Of a DNA stretch of 64,000 nt, positions 52,248 through 61,192 are shown in pieces. Below the pieces are notes generated by a model, which saw only the letters and a list, made by a program, of their open reading frames with translations, searched no databases and was not told where the DNA came from. Both the position numbers and the translations under genes were made by a program. The stretch is from Bacillota bacterium. GTDB lineage: Bacteria > Bacillota > Clostridia > Christensenellales > Aristaeellaceae. How positions within the stretch are numbered: the stretch's first letter is position 1; every line of letters starts with the position of its first letter. Location of the stretch: positions 1 to 64,000 of the forward strand of contig JAEWSC010000043.1 of NCBI GenBank assembly GCA_023398575.1, read 5' to 3'.

Positions 52248-53009
52248 TTATCCTTGTGCAAACGCTTTTACCGCATCCCGCAAAAAAGCCGCGCAGCCTT
52301 TGACCTTTGTATCGTAGTATGCGGTGAAGCGTTCATCGTCCACATACATCTGAGCAAGGCCCACATGGGCTTCTTTGGAGTATTGGTTCCACGTAAAGGA
52401 TAGCCACTCCTTGTGCAGCTTGGCCAGCCTTTGCCCTTCCTCTCCAGCCGGGTCCATCTTTTCCGTCACAGCCTTTTGAAGGCCTTCCAGTATCTCCAAG
52501 GACAACTTCTGCATGGCGTCGTACTGCTCCTTGGTCAGATTCATCATACGGGCGTTGCTTTCGTCGGCCTGCTTATCGCCGTACTTTTGCCTGACCTCCG
52601 CGCCATACTTTTCTTCGTTTTCCCGAACCAAGCCCTTTTTAAAGGCCTCAAACTTTTCTTTGTCGCTCATTGCTATCTTTCCTTTCTCGCTTAGAATGGT
52701 CTTTTCCACATTTTGAATCAGGCGGTCCATTTCGTCCCGCCGCGTTTTCAGGCTTGCAAGATGGCTGTTCAACGCTTCTAGCCGGTTAAAGGATGGAGAG
52801 TCCAAAATGATCTTGATATCCATGAGGCTGACGTCAAGCTCGCGGAAATACAATATCTGCTGCAGCAGATTCACTTCCCTCTCTCCATACACGCGATACC
52901 CGGCTTCAGTGACCTTCATGGGCGCAAGCAGCCCAATCTCGTCATAGTATCGAAGGGTACGGGTGCTGATTCCTGCCAGCTTTGAAAGCTTCAAAATCGT
53001 GTACTCCAT
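52248..53009 (-). CDS. MerR-family regulator with TipAS effector domain
   Basis: 253 residues. Winged helix-turn-helix: YTILKLSKLAGISTRTLRYY, GLLAPMKVTEAGYRVYGERE. A coiled-coil linker (about 75-112) leads to a C-terminal TipAS domain (WLSFTWNQYSKEAHVGLAQM, YVDDERFTAYYD). TipA-type proteins sense antibiotics or hydrophobic peptides and activate from stretched promoters. No obvious target next door, so it may control itself or a distant exporter. Confidence 0.92.
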   Translation of the reverse strand: MEYTILKLSKLAGISTRTLRYYDEIGLLAPMKVTEAGYRVYGEREVNLLQQILYFRELDVSLMDIKIILDSPSFNRLEALNSHLASLKTRRDEMDRLIQNVEKTILSEKGKIAMSDKEKFEAFKKGLVRENEEKYGAEVRQKYGDKQADESNARMMNLTKEQYDAMQKLSLEILEGLQKAVTEKMDPAGEEGQRLAKLHKEWLSFTWNQYSKEAHVGLAQMYVDDERFTAYYDTKVKGCAAFLRDAVKAFAQG

Positions 53010-53100
53010 CTTGCATTCCTCCCGACAGACATATCATAAACCTTTCCGTAACGTTAAGGTCAATCCCTTTTAAAAAATTTATTTGCTTTCATTTCTCCGC

Positions 53101-53144
53101 TTGCCAACGAGCACACCCCATGGTATAATACGAACAAACGTTCT
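53101..53144 (+). promoter_or_regulatory. dinB promoter with LexA (SOS) box
   Basis: TTGCCA (53101-53106), 17-bp spacer, TATAAT (53124-53129), then CGAACAAACGTTCT (53131-53144), which matches the Gram-positive LexA site CGAAC-N4-GTTC. The box starts one base after the -10, an ideal blocking position. Confidence 0.92.
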
Positions 53145-53160
53145 TTTTGGAGGGCTGGGG

Positions 53161-54369
53161 ATGGATAGGGTCATCCTGCACTGCGATTGCAACAGCTACT
53201 TCGCCTCGGTGGAGTGCATAGAAAGGCCGGAATTACGTAAGGTTCCCATGGCGGTGTGCGGCGATCCCGACAGCCGCCACGGCATTATTCTGGCCAAAAA
53301 TGAGCTGGCGAAAAAGTATGGCGTTACAACAGCCGAAACCATATGGCAAGCCAAGCGCAAATGCCCGGGCCTTGTGCTTGTACCGCCCCATGGCGAAAAG
53401 TATGAGGAATACTGCCGCAAAATCAATGAAATCTATGCCCAGTACACCGACCAAGTGGAGGCCAGCTCTATCGATGAATCGTATCTGGATGTTACCGGCA
53501 GCCGGCAATTGTTTGGCACGGGCCAAAAGATTGCGGACACCCTGCGAAAGCGGGTATGGGAAGAGCTTCAACTCACGATATCGGTAGGTGTATCCTTCAA
53601 CAAGCTGTTTGCCAAAATGGGGTCGGACTACAAAAAGCCCAATGCCACCACCGTCATCACGCGGGAAAACTTCCGCACCATTTTATTTCCGCTGCCGGTA
53701 GAAAGTATGATGTATGTAGGCAAAGCGGCAGCCCAGGTGTTGCGTAAAAATTTTATCAATACCATCGGCGATTTAGCCAACACGCCGTCGGAGCGGCTGA
53801 AAAAACTGCTGGGCATTGGCGGTGAAGCCTTATGGCAGCAAGCCAACGGCTTGGATGACAGCCCCGTCCTGCACCCTGGTGAAGGTGAACCGGTCAAGAG
53901 TGTGGGTAACGGCATGACCTTTTGCCGAAACTTAATAGGCGAGGAGGATATGAAAGCAGGACTTATGCTGCTGTGCGAAAGCGTTGGCTTAAGGCTTCGC
54001 CGTCACGGGCTGCTGGCAAAATCCGTAGCGTTGCACATCAAAGACCCCGCCTTAAAAACCATCTCCCGGCAGATGCAATTGCCCGGTGCCATTCAAACTA
54101 CCAAGGAATTGTATGATGCCGCGCTGCCGCTTTTACTCAGGTCCTGGGACATAAACGCCCCCATCCGTACACTGACAGTAACAGCCTCTCACCTGTGTGA
54201 AAGAGAAGAAGGAGGCTGCCAAATCAGCCTTTTTCCAGCAGATGCCCTTCGCCAGGAAAAACAAGCAAAGCTGGAAACAGCCATTGATAAGGTGCGCTGC
54301 CGCTTTGGCAATGATTCTGTCAGCATGGGCGCGGTGCTATCCTGTGATATGTTCAAAAATCAAAGTTGA
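53161..54369 (+). CDS. dinB: DNA polymerase IV, Y-family (DinB)
   Basis: 402 residues from ATG 53161, behind GGAGGG. Palm motifs: VILHCDCNSYFASVE (first Asp) and SSIDESYLDV (Asp-Glu catalytic pair). SVGVSFNKLFAKMGSDYKKP fits the fingers; the helix-hairpin-helix thumb has INTIGDLAN; a little-finger domain ends the chain. QISLF (near the C-terminus) is a sliding-clamp-binding peptide. It copies damaged DNA with low fidelity and is induced through LexA. Confidence 0.95.
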   Translation: MDRVILHCDCNSYFASVECIERPELRKVPMAVCGDPDSRHGIILAKNELAKKYGVTTAETIWQAKRKCPGLVLVPPHGEKYEEYCRKINEIYAQYTDQVEASSIDESYLDVTGSRQLFGTGQKIADTLRKRVWEELQLTISVGVSFNKLFAKMGSDYKKPNATTVITRENFRTILFPLPVESMMYVGKAAAQVLRKNFINTIGDLANTPSERLKKLLGIGGEALWQQANGLDDSPVLHPGEGEPVKSVGNGMTFCRNLIGEEDMKAGLMLLCESVGLRLRRHGLLAKSVALHIKDPALKTISRQMQLPGAIQTTKELYDAALPLLLRSWDINAPIRTLTVTASHLCEREEGGCQISLFPADALRQEKQAKLETAIDKVRCRFGNDSVSMGAVLSCDMFKNQS

Positions 54370-54497
54370 AGCGATACTGTTTATTACATATACATTTCAA
54401 ACAAATATTTTTTGAAAACACAGAAGGAATCCCCAGTCAATTGTCGAATAGGGAGGTGTTTTCCGACTTTTGGTGATGGAAAGGAAATGGCCCCGTT

Positions 54498-55595
54498 ATG
54501 ATAAAGGCGATTCGTTCGCTGGTTCGCGCACTGCCCCTGTTTACACTGCTGATTACCCCTGCCCTTAGTTTTGCTGAATCCATCAGCGAAGACCTGTACA
54601 GTTTTCAGGTACTGATCGGTGGGGATCAAATATCACTCCCCTGCACCTACGAACAACTCACGCAAGCCGGCTGGACCTACAACGGCGATGCAGAAGCGCT
54701 TTTAAAGCCCGAAGACCGCACCGTCTCTTCCACCTGGGAGAAGAACGGTGTTTTGCTGTACGGCGAGATGGTAAACAACTCCTGGGACGTGCTGCCAGTG
54801 AAAAGCTGCGTTCTGGCTGCCGTTGAGCTTTCGGAGTCTGCCGGGAAAACCGTTCTGCCTGGCGGCATTTTGCCCGGCGTCTCTCAAGTAAGAGAGGTGA
54901 TCGACGCATACGGCATGCCGACGGCCAACCAAAAAAGCGGCGGCCTGACGCAATATTCGTATCAGCTGGATTACGACCAAGAAGCCGTTTTCTCCTTTTA
55001 CGCAGATACGGGCATATTGAAGGAAGCCTCTCTGCGCAATGTTGTGATGGCCGCCGCGCCTGATCCTACAGCACTCAAAGGCGGTTCTGCCTCTGGCTCC
55101 GCAATGGAATATCATGCCCCCGGCAGCCTGGGGGATGATCCCTTTTCATTTCATGTATCCTTTGGCGGCGACTTATACGCTCTCCCTGCACCTGTGGCGG
55201 AGTTTGTCAAAAACGGCTGGAGCATTATAGACGGCGCGGACGGTGTAGTCAAAGCCTATGGTTCAGGCCAGCTCACCCTTTCCTTAAATGGCAGCCGGTG
55301 GACCACCTGGGTATACAACAATTCAGACAAAGCCGCTCTGGCCGGCGACTGCCTGATCACAACCATCGTCAGCGACGAAGGCAGGGGTGACGCCCCCTTG
55401 ATTCTCCCGGGCAATGTAACCACCGGCATGACCGAGGAAGATGCTCTTTCTGCCTACAGCGCCTATACGCTGAAGACCAGCGATTCCGGCTCCCTTCGCC
55501 GCCATTCCTTTTGCAATGGCAGAACCGGTATTATATTATCCGTTAAACCAAGCACAGGCCTTATTAGCCGTATAGAAGTAACCAACACCCCGTAA
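54498..55595 (+). CDS. Secreted protein with two internal repeats, unknown function
   Basis: 365 residues with a signal peptide (MIKAIRSLVRALPLFTLLI to LSFAES). Two related halves: YSFQVLIGGDQISLPCTYEQ with AGW, then FSFHVSFGGDLYALPAPVAE with NGW, each followed by a VxNNSW/VYNNSD strand and a G-L/V-x-x-EDALSAY or VREVIDAYG segment. No enzyme motif. Probably secreted or lipid-free periplasmic-like. Such F-x-GG-D-x-x-LP repeats recur in gut Clostridia proteins of unknown role (recollection, unverified). Confidence 0.75.
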   Translation: MIKAIRSLVRALPLFTLLITPALSFAESISEDLYSFQVLIGGDQISLPCTYEQLTQAGWTYNGDAEALLKPEDRTVSSTWEKNGVLLYGEMVNNSWDVLPVKSCVLAAVELSESAGKTVLPGGILPGVSQVREVIDAYGMPTANQKSGGLTQYSYQLDYDQEAVFSFYADTGILKEASLRNVVMAAAPDPTALKGGSASGSAMEYHAPGSLGDDPFSFHVSFGGDLYALPAPVAEFVKNGWSIIDGADGVVKAYGSGQLTLSLNGSRWTTWVYNNSDKAALAGDCLITTIVSDEGRGDAPLILPGNVTTGMTEEDALSAYSAYTLKTSDSGSLRRHSFCNGRTGIILSVKPSTGLISRIEVTNTP

Positions 55596-55620
55596 GGTTT
55601 TGTTCTTTCCCTGTTTTCCC

Positions 55621-55650
55621 TTGACAGGTTTGTCCTCTTTGGGCTATAAT
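55621..55650 (+). promoter_or_regulatory. Promoter of the aromatic amino acid operon
   Basis: Perfect TTGACA (55621-55626), 18-bp spacer, perfect TATAAT (55645-55650). It lies 33 bases before the leader peptide start. Confidence 0.95.
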
Positions 55651-55682
55651 GCTCCCAATCCATCGCACATTGGAGGCAAACC

Positions 55683-55799
55683 ATGACAGATCGCTCTTTC
55701 ACCAGGAGTCTGTTCTCGTTTATGGGCCGGAGCGGTTACCGCTTCGGCTATTTGAGCAACAGAAAAATCCCGAGTGAAAAGAGTGCTGTTTGCCGCTGA
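55683..55799 (+). CDS. Phe/Tyr-rich leader peptide of the aro operon
   Basis: A 38-codon frame with GGAGG six bases before ATG 55683. The peptide starts MTDRSFTRSLFSFMGRSGYR and contains Phe at 6, 11, 13 and 21 and Tyr at 19 and 23, so a quarter of the first 24 residues are the operon's end products. The Tyr19-Phe21 codons sit inside a 9-bp hairpin (about 55728-55748). Such peptides make ribosomes stall when Phe- or Tyr-tRNA is scarce. Confidence 0.8.
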   Translation: MTDRSFTRSLFSFMGRSGYRFGYLSNRKIPSEKSAVCR

Positions 55800-55847
55800 T
55801 GGCATTTCCTTACGAGGTAAGAGAGCTCTTTTCGGGGCTCTCTTTTT
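55776..55847 (+). promoter_or_regulatory. Transcription attenuator of the aro operon
   Basis: Terminator: AAGAGAGC (55819-55826) pairs with GCTCTCTT (55837-55844) and is followed by a T run to 55847. Competing antiterminator: GAAAAGAG (55776-55783, within the leader frame) is perfectly complementary to CTCTTTTC (55826-55833), part of the terminator. A ribosome stalled on the Phe/Tyr codons would leave the antiterminator free to form. No T-box motif is present here. Confidence 0.78.
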
Positions 55848-55884
55848 ATATTCATTCACGTTAGCGAAAAAAGGAGGATCACAT

Positions 55885-56898
55885 ATGATCGTCGTTCTGA
55901 AAAAAGGCGCTCCTGAGCAGGAAATTCAGCTTCTGACCGAAAATATTGAACATCAGGGAGTATCCGTAAATCCTGTTCACGGCACCGACCTGACCATTTT
56001 GGGCCTGGTGGGCGATACCAGCAAGATCGACGTCTCTCAGTTGGAGGCCAACCCCTTTGTGGATAGGATCATGCGGGTATTGGAGCCTTTTAAAAAGGCG
56101 AACCGCATGTTCCACCCCGGCAATACGGAACTGAACATCTGCGGTTACCCCATCGGCGGAGAAAAGCTGGCGGTTATCGCTGGGCCTTGCTCCGTGGAAT
56201 CGGCGGAGCAGATTACGAACATTGCCAAAGCAGTCAAAGCATCAGGCGCACAATTTTTGCGCGGCGGCGCGTTCAAGCCCCGCACCTCGCCCTACGCTTT
56301 CCAGGGCCTGAAGTATGACGGCCTGCATTTACTGGCGGAGGCAAAAAGAGAAACGGGTCTGCCCATTGTATCCGAAATCATGTCGCCCCAGGATATTGAA
56401 GTGTTTGAGGAAATGGTGGATGTGATTCAAGTTGGCGCCCGCAACATGCAGAATTTTGATCTGCTGCGGCAGCTTGGCAAGTCCACAAAACCGATCTTGC
56501 TAAAGCGGGGGCTTTCTTCTACTATTGAGGAGTGGCTGATGTCCGCCGAATACATACTGGCCGGCGGCAACGAGCAAGTGATCTTGTGCGAACGGGGTAT
56601 ACGCACCTTTGAAACCTACACCCGCAACACCATTGATTTAAGCGCCATTCCGGCGGTGAAGAAACTAAGCCACCTGCCCGTCATCGTAGACCCCAGCCAT
56701 GCCGCCGGCAAATGGTGGATGGTCGCCCCGCTGGCCAAAGCCGCAGTAGCGGTTGGCGCCGATGGATTAATGATCGAGGTGCATAACGATCCGGCCCACG
56801 CCCTGTCCGACGGGCAGCAGTCCATCACTCCGGAAGGGTTTGACGCAATCATGAAGGAGCTTGCGCCGATCGCGCTGGCGGTAAACAGAAGCATATAA
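55885..56898 (+). CDS. aroF: 3-deoxy-7-phosphoheptulonate synthase (DAHP synthase, type I-beta)
   Basis: 337 residues from ATG 55885 behind AAGGAGGATC. An N-terminal ferredoxin-like regulatory domain (about 1-70) precedes the barrel: GPCSVESAEQI, FKPRTSPYAFQG, QVGARNMQNFDLL, LLKRGLSSTIEEW and VDPSHAAGKW. It joins phosphoenolpyruvate and erythrose-4-phosphate, the entry to the shikimate path. No fused chorismate mutase. First enzyme of the operon and directly after the attenuator. The symbol aroF is used loosely for this subfamily. Confidence 0.95.
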   Translation: MIVVLKKGAPEQEIQLLTENIEHQGVSVNPVHGTDLTILGLVGDTSKIDVSQLEANPFVDRIMRVLEPFKKANRMFHPGNTELNICGYPIGGEKLAVIAGPCSVESAEQITNIAKAVKASGAQFLRGGAFKPRTSPYAFQGLKYDGLHLLAEAKRETGLPIVSEIMSPQDIEVFEEMVDVIQVGARNMQNFDLLRQLGKSTKPILLKRGLSSTIEEWLMSAEYILAGGNEQVILCERGIRTFETYTRNTIDLSAIPAVKKLSHLPVIVDPSHAAGKWWMVAPLAKAAVAVGADGLMIEVHNDPAHALSDGQQSITPEGFDAIMKELAPIALAVNRSI

Positions 56899-56942
56899 GC
56901 AGAATGAGAATGGGTAGCAGAATAGCAGGATGGAGGGAGCCC

Positions 56943-58016
56943 ATGATCATCAAAGTAGCGCTAAAAGAAAACGGCTATGATATTTTGTTGGAAGGCGGCA
57001 TCTTAAAAAAAGCGGGGACAAGGCTGAAAGAGTACCTGCCCAAATGCCGCAAATGGATGATTGTTACCGATGAAAATGTAAACGCACTGTACGGGGACAT
57101 CGTACAGGCATCCATACAGGAGGCCGGGCTCACTGCCTCCCGCCTTGTGCTGCCGCCGGGGGAGGCCACAAAATCCCTTGCCAAATTGGAGGAAGTGTAT
57201 CACGCGCTGTGTGCGGCGGGTATCAGCCGGGGTGACGGCCTTATCGCCCTTGGCGGCGGCGTCATCGGTGATTTGGCAGGCTTTGCCGCAGCCACGTATT
57301 TGCGGGGTATCCCTTTTGTACAAGCACCCACTTCTTTATTGGCCCAGGTAGACAGCGCGGTGGGCGGCAAGGTGGCCGTAGATCTTCCGGAAGGAAAAAA
57401 CCTGGTGGGCAATTTCTATCAGCCCAAGCTTGTATTGCTGGACCCGGATGCACTGAAAACCCTGCCCGATAGGGTGTTTGCCGATGGCATGGGTGAAGTA
57501 ATCAAGTACGGCTGCATACACGACGCGGCGCTGTTTGAACTTCTTTCAAAGACCCCTGGCAGAAACGCACTCCTGCCCCACATGGCGGATATCATTGCCA
57601 AATGCGTCGCCATCAAAGCGGACATCGTCTCGCGGGATGAAAGAGACACCGGTGAGCGGATGCTGCTCAATTTCGGCCACACCCTGGCACACGCCATTGA
57701 GACCATGCAAAGCTATTCGGGTCTATGTCACGGCGAAGCAGTGGCGGTGGGTATGCATCTCATCTGCCGACTGGCAGAGGCAAAAGGCCTGACGGAAATG
57801 GGCACAGCGGATGCCATTGAGCGTTGCCTGTATGCCCACAACTTGCCATCCAGCGTATCCCTTGGAGATACACAAAAGCTATCTAGTATCCTGAGCCGCG
57901 ATAAAAAGAATCTAGGTGCATCGCTGTTTGTTGTGCTACTTAATAAAATTGGGGAATCCAGGCTGTTTGAAACCACGCCGGATTTCTTTTCGGAGGTGGT
58001 TCAGTGGCTGCAATAA
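56943..58016 (+). CDS. aroB: 3-dehydroquinate synthase
   Basis: 357 residues from ATG 56943 behind GGAGGG. NAD-binding and zinc motifs: ALGGGVIGDLAGFAAATYLR, LAQVDSAVGGKVAVDLPEGK, GMGEVIKYGCIHDA and LNFGHTLAHAIE with zinc His. It turns DAHP into 3-dehydroquinate. Confidence 0.96.
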   Translation: MIIKVALKENGYDILLEGGILKKAGTRLKEYLPKCRKWMIVTDENVNALYGDIVQASIQEAGLTASRLVLPPGEATKSLAKLEEVYHALCAAGISRGDGLIALGGGVIGDLAGFAAATYLRGIPFVQAPTSLLAQVDSAVGGKVAVDLPEGKNLVGNFYQPKLVLLDPDALKTLPDRVFADGMGEVIKYGCIHDAALFELLSKTPGRNALLPHMADIIAKCVAIKADIVSRDERDTGERMLLNFGHTLAHAIETMQSYSGLCHGEAVAVGMHLICRLAEAKGLTEMGTADAIERCLYAHNLPSSVSLGDTQKLSSILSRDKKNLGASLFVVLLNKIGESRLFETTPDFFSEVVQWLQ

Positions 58017-59263
58017 CGCTGCACCCCGGCCGGTTGTCGGGTGTTTTAGCCGTTCCCCCTTCAAAATCCGTTGCTCACCGGGCAATTATTTGCGCTGCCT
58101 TGGCTACAGGCGAAAGTGTTGTATCCCCCGTGGATGTATCTGATGACATGCGGGCCACGCTTCAATGCATGACAGCCCTTGGCGCTCACTGGCAGCGGGA
58201 GGGGGATACCCTTCGAATAAACGGACATGCTTTCCCGCCAAAACCCTACCCTGATATGGATTGTCTGGAATCAGGCTCTACCCTTCGGTTTGTCATTCCC
58301 CTATCGCTTGCTTTAACCGGTGGCGGAACCTTTCACACCAAAGGGAGGCTGAGGGATCGGCCCCTTGGCCCCTACGAGAGTATTTTTAAACAGCAAGGAA
58401 TTACGCTTGAAAGGACGGCGGATGGTTTTTCCGTAAAGGGTAAGCTGACCGCCGGACAGTATGAATTGCCGGGTGATGTCTCTTCCCAGTTTGTGACCGG
58501 GCTCTTGCTTGCCCTGCCGCTGCTGGAAGGCGATTCGCAAATACTTTTAACCTCCCCCATGGAATCGGAAGGCTATGTGCAATTGACCTTGAATGCAATG
58601 GAAGTATTCGGTGTCACAGTGCAAAGGCCCGATGCTTTCACCTTTCTGATCCCCGGCGGCCAGGCCTACAAGCCCTGTGCTTATCAGGTGGAGGGGGACT
58701 ATTCTCAGGCGGCAGTGATGCTGTGCGCCGGTGCGCTGGGCAGTAATGTGAGGATAAAAGGCCTGAATCAGGATTCACACCAGGGTGACAGGGCAGTAGC
58801 CGGAATCCTTGAGCAGATGGGGGCAGCCGCCTTCATGGATAAGGATGCCTTCTCCATGGAATGCAGACCGCTTCACGGCCTTGTCATCGACGGCGGGCAA
58901 ATACCCGATACACTGCCTATGCTGGCCTTGACCATGTGCTTATCCCAGGGGGAAAGCCGTATTGAAAATGCCGGGCGTCTTCGGCTCAAGGAATGCGACC
59001 GGCTGCATGCCACGGTCACAGAACTTACAAAGCTTGGGGCAGATATTCACGCCGAGGGGGATGCGCTGGTTATTCGCGGCAGGGAGAGCCTAACGGGCGG
59101 CGTATCTGTCATCAGCTATGACGACCACCGCATGGCCATGATGCTTTCCATCGCCGCGCTGCATTGCCAAGCGCCCATTGTATTGGACAATCCAGCCTGC
59201 GTAAAAAAATCCTGGCCCAGCTACTGGGAAGATTATCTGGCTTTGGGAGGGAACATTACATGA
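58004..59263 (+). CDS. aroA: 3-phosphoshikimate 1-carboxyvinyltransferase (EPSP synthase)
   Basis: 419 residues starting with GTG 58004, 13 bp inside the aroB end, behind GGAGGTGG. PPSKSVAHRAIICAALATGE holds the substrate Lys/Ser/Arg; LESGSTLRFVIPLSLAL the phosphate loop; RLKECDRLHATVTELTKLGA and SYDDHRMAMMLSIAAL the C-terminal active site. It condenses shikimate-3-phosphate with PEP, the glyphosate target step. The loop reads ESGSTLRF where class I has GNAGTA/GTAMR, so it looks like a class II (less glyphosate-sensitive) form. Confidence 0.95.
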   Translation: MAAITLHPGRLSGVLAVPPSKSVAHRAIICAALATGESVVSPVDVSDDMRATLQCMTALGAHWQREGDTLRINGHAFPPKPYPDMDCLESGSTLRFVIPLSLALTGGGTFHTKGRLRDRPLGPYESIFKQQGITLERTADGFSVKGKLTAGQYELPGDVSSQFVTGLLLALPLLEGDSQILLTSPMESEGYVQLTLNAMEVFGVTVQRPDAFTFLIPGGQAYKPCAYQVEGDYSQAAVMLCAGALGSNVRIKGLNQDSHQGDRAVAGILEQMGAAAFMDKDAFSMECRPLHGLVIDGGQIPDTLPMLALTMCLSQGESRIENAGRLRLKECDRLHATVTELTKLGADIHAEGDALVIRGRESLTGGVSVISYDDHRMAMMLSIAALHCQAPIVLDNPACVKKSWPSYWEDYLALGGNIT

Positions 59264-60357
59264 GCAGCAGCTTTGGAAGGCATCTAAAATTATCCCTTTT
59301 CGGTGAATCCCACGGGGTGGGCCTTGGTATCGTCCTCGACGGGCTGCCGCCAGGGCTTTCTCTTGATCTTGAGGAAATCGGCAGGGAAATGGCAAGAAGA
59401 GCCCCCGGCCGCAACGATCTTTCCACACCCCGTCGGGAAAACGATATCCCGGAAATTCTATCAGGCTTATACGGCGGCAAAACCACCGGCGCGCCGCTTT
59501 CCGCCGTTATCCGTAGCCGGGATACCCGGTCCCAGGATTATGGCGAAGAGTTGGATAAACCCCGGCCCGGTCACGCGGATTATACCGGCTTTATCCGCTA
59601 CAACGGGTTTGGCGACCATCGGGGCGGCGGCCATTTTTCCGGCCGTCTGACCGCGCCGATTGTCTTTGCCGGGGCAGTGTGCAAGCAATGGCTGAGGCAA
59701 AGCGGCATTCATATCCATGCTCATATCCAGCGCCTGGCCGGCATCGATGACGGCAGCTTTTTGGATGTACCTGTGACTAAAGAGCATCTCGATTCTTTGC
59801 CTGCCGAAACGCTGCCGCTCTTGCATCCCGGCTTAGCGGATGAAATGACCAAAGCCATACTGGATGCCAAATCTCAAGACGACTCTGTCGGCGGCATTGT
59901 GGAATGCATGGCGCTTGGCCTGCCGGCCGGGCTTGGCGCACCGTTTTTTGACTCGGCAGAGTCTATATTGTCCCATTTAATGTTCTCTGTCCCTGCGGTA
60001 AAGGGCATCTCCTTTGGGGTGGGCTTCCCCATGGCGGACATGCGGGGCTCCCAAGTAAACGACACCTTCTATTATGATGAAAATGGCGCTGTGCGTACCA
60101 AAACCAACAACGCCGGCGGCATACTGGGCGGCATCAGCAATGGCATGCCCATCGTTTTTCGGTGTGTGATCAGACCTACCTCCTCCATTGCACAGCCCCA
60201 GGATACCGTTTCTCTGAGGGAAAAAGCAAATACGGTGCTAGAAATTGTGGGCCGGCACGACCCCTGCATTGTGCCAAGGGCGCTGCCCGTGATTGAGGCC
60301 ATGACCGCCATCGGCCTTTGCGAATTGTGGAAGGAGCATAATGCATGCCGGATATAA
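59260..60357 (+). CDS. aroC: Chorismate synthase
   Basis: 365 residues from ATG 59260 (ATGA overlap with aroA; RBS GGGAGGGA). Signatures: LFGESHGVGLGIVLDGLPPG, RNDLSTPRREND, RPGHADYTGFIRYNGFGDHR with GGGHFSGRLTAP, and NNAGGILGGISNG. It removes phosphate from EPSP using reduced FMN to give chorismate. Confidence 0.97.
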   Translation: MSSSFGRHLKLSLFGESHGVGLGIVLDGLPPGLSLDLEEIGREMARRAPGRNDLSTPRRENDIPEILSGLYGGKTTGAPLSAVIRSRDTRSQDYGEELDKPRPGHADYTGFIRYNGFGDHRGGGHFSGRLTAPIVFAGAVCKQWLRQSGIHIHAHIQRLAGIDDGSFLDVPVTKEHLDSLPAETLPLLHPGLADEMTKAILDAKSQDDSVGGIVECMALGLPAGLGAPFFDSAESILSHLMFSVPAVKGISFGVGFPMADMRGSQVNDTFYYDENGAVRTKTNNAGGILGGISNGMPIVFRCVIRPTSSIAQPQDTVSLREKANTVLEIVGRHDPCIVPRALPVIEAMTAIGLCELWKEHNACRI

Positions 60358-61175
60358 GGAATGTTGTCTCCTTCCCCGGCACAGAAGGTTCATTCTCCCA
60401 GCAGGCGGCGGTGGCCTTCTTTGGGGAGGAATGCGCCTATCTGCCCTGCGATACCTTTGCAGGGGCTATGGAAGCCGTGACCACCAAGCAAGCTGCCTTT
60501 GCAGTGCTGCCTATTGAGAACTCTTCGGCAGGGGCGGTGGGTGAAACCTATGACCTGCTCATCAAAAGCAAATTGCACATTGTGGGCGAACAGGTATTGC
60601 CGGTAGCCCATCATTTGATGGCTATAAAGGGTACCCACATGGAGGATATTCGGGAGATTCACTCCCACCCTCAAGCCCTATCCCAATGCCGGAATTTTTT
60701 GTCCCTGCATCCTGGCATCGTCCAGGTCCCTTCATTGAATACCGCGCTTAGTGCAAAGAATATTGCCTCATGGGGCGATTATAGCAAGGCCGCTATAGCC
60801 GGCCACCTGGCCGCAAAGCTCTACGGACTTGATATCTTGCAAGGAAACATACATGACAACCCAAACAACACCACAAGGTTTGTAGTTGTCAGCCGGGAGA
60901 TGGGCTCCCTTCACACCCCTGACAAGGCAAGCGTCACCTTTCATGTATCCAACCAGGTAGGCTCACTAGCCCAGCTTTTGACCTGCTTTGCGGAGCATAA
61001 TGTAAATTTAAGCAAGATCGAATCGCGGCCCATCCCCGGCAAGTCCTGGGAGTACTTTTTCTTTGCCGACTTTGAAGGGGCCATGGACGAAACAGAATTG
61101 AACAAAGCACTGGCCGCCGCTTCAAACTGCGCAAGGGAGCTGCGCCTGCTGGGCCGCTACAAAAAAGCCAGGTAG
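60345..61175 (+). CDS. pheA: Prephenate dehydratase with ACT domain
   Basis: 276 residues, overlapping aroC by 13 bp. Catalytic domain: SFPGTEGSFSQQAAVAFFGE, VLPIENSSAGAVGETYDLL, HSHPQALSQCRNFL and NPNNTTRFVVVSRE with the essential Thr-Arg-Phe. C-terminal ACT domain (VTFHVSNQVGSLAQLLTCFA, KIESRPIPGKSWEYFFF) binds Phe as feedback inhibitor. It makes phenylpyruvate. No chorismate mutase domain is fused. Confidence 0.96.
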   Translation: MPDIRNVVSFPGTEGSFSQQAAVAFFGEECAYLPCDTFAGAMEAVTTKQAAFAVLPIENSSAGAVGETYDLLIKSKLHIVGEQVLPVAHHLMAIKGTHMEDIREIHSHPQALSQCRNFLSLHPGIVQVPSLNTALSAKNIASWGDYSKAAIAGHLAAKLYGLDILQGNIHDNPNNTTRFVVVSREMGSLHTPDKASVTFHVSNQVGSLAQLLTCFAEHNVNLSKIESRPIPGKSWEYFFFADFEGAMDETELNKALAAASNCARELRLLGRYKKAR

Positions 61176-61192
61176 AGGGGAGGAGGAAGCCT

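Noticed and set aside
54443..54450. Further TGTCGAA (0A-box) match upstream of the secreted repeat protein
   Set aside because: About eight matches to a 7-mer are expected on both strands of 64 kb; nothing in the context supports this one.
55595..55884. T-box leader for Tyr/Phe in front of the aro operon
   Set aside because: There is no T-box sequence; the leader peptide with overlapping hairpins explains the region better.
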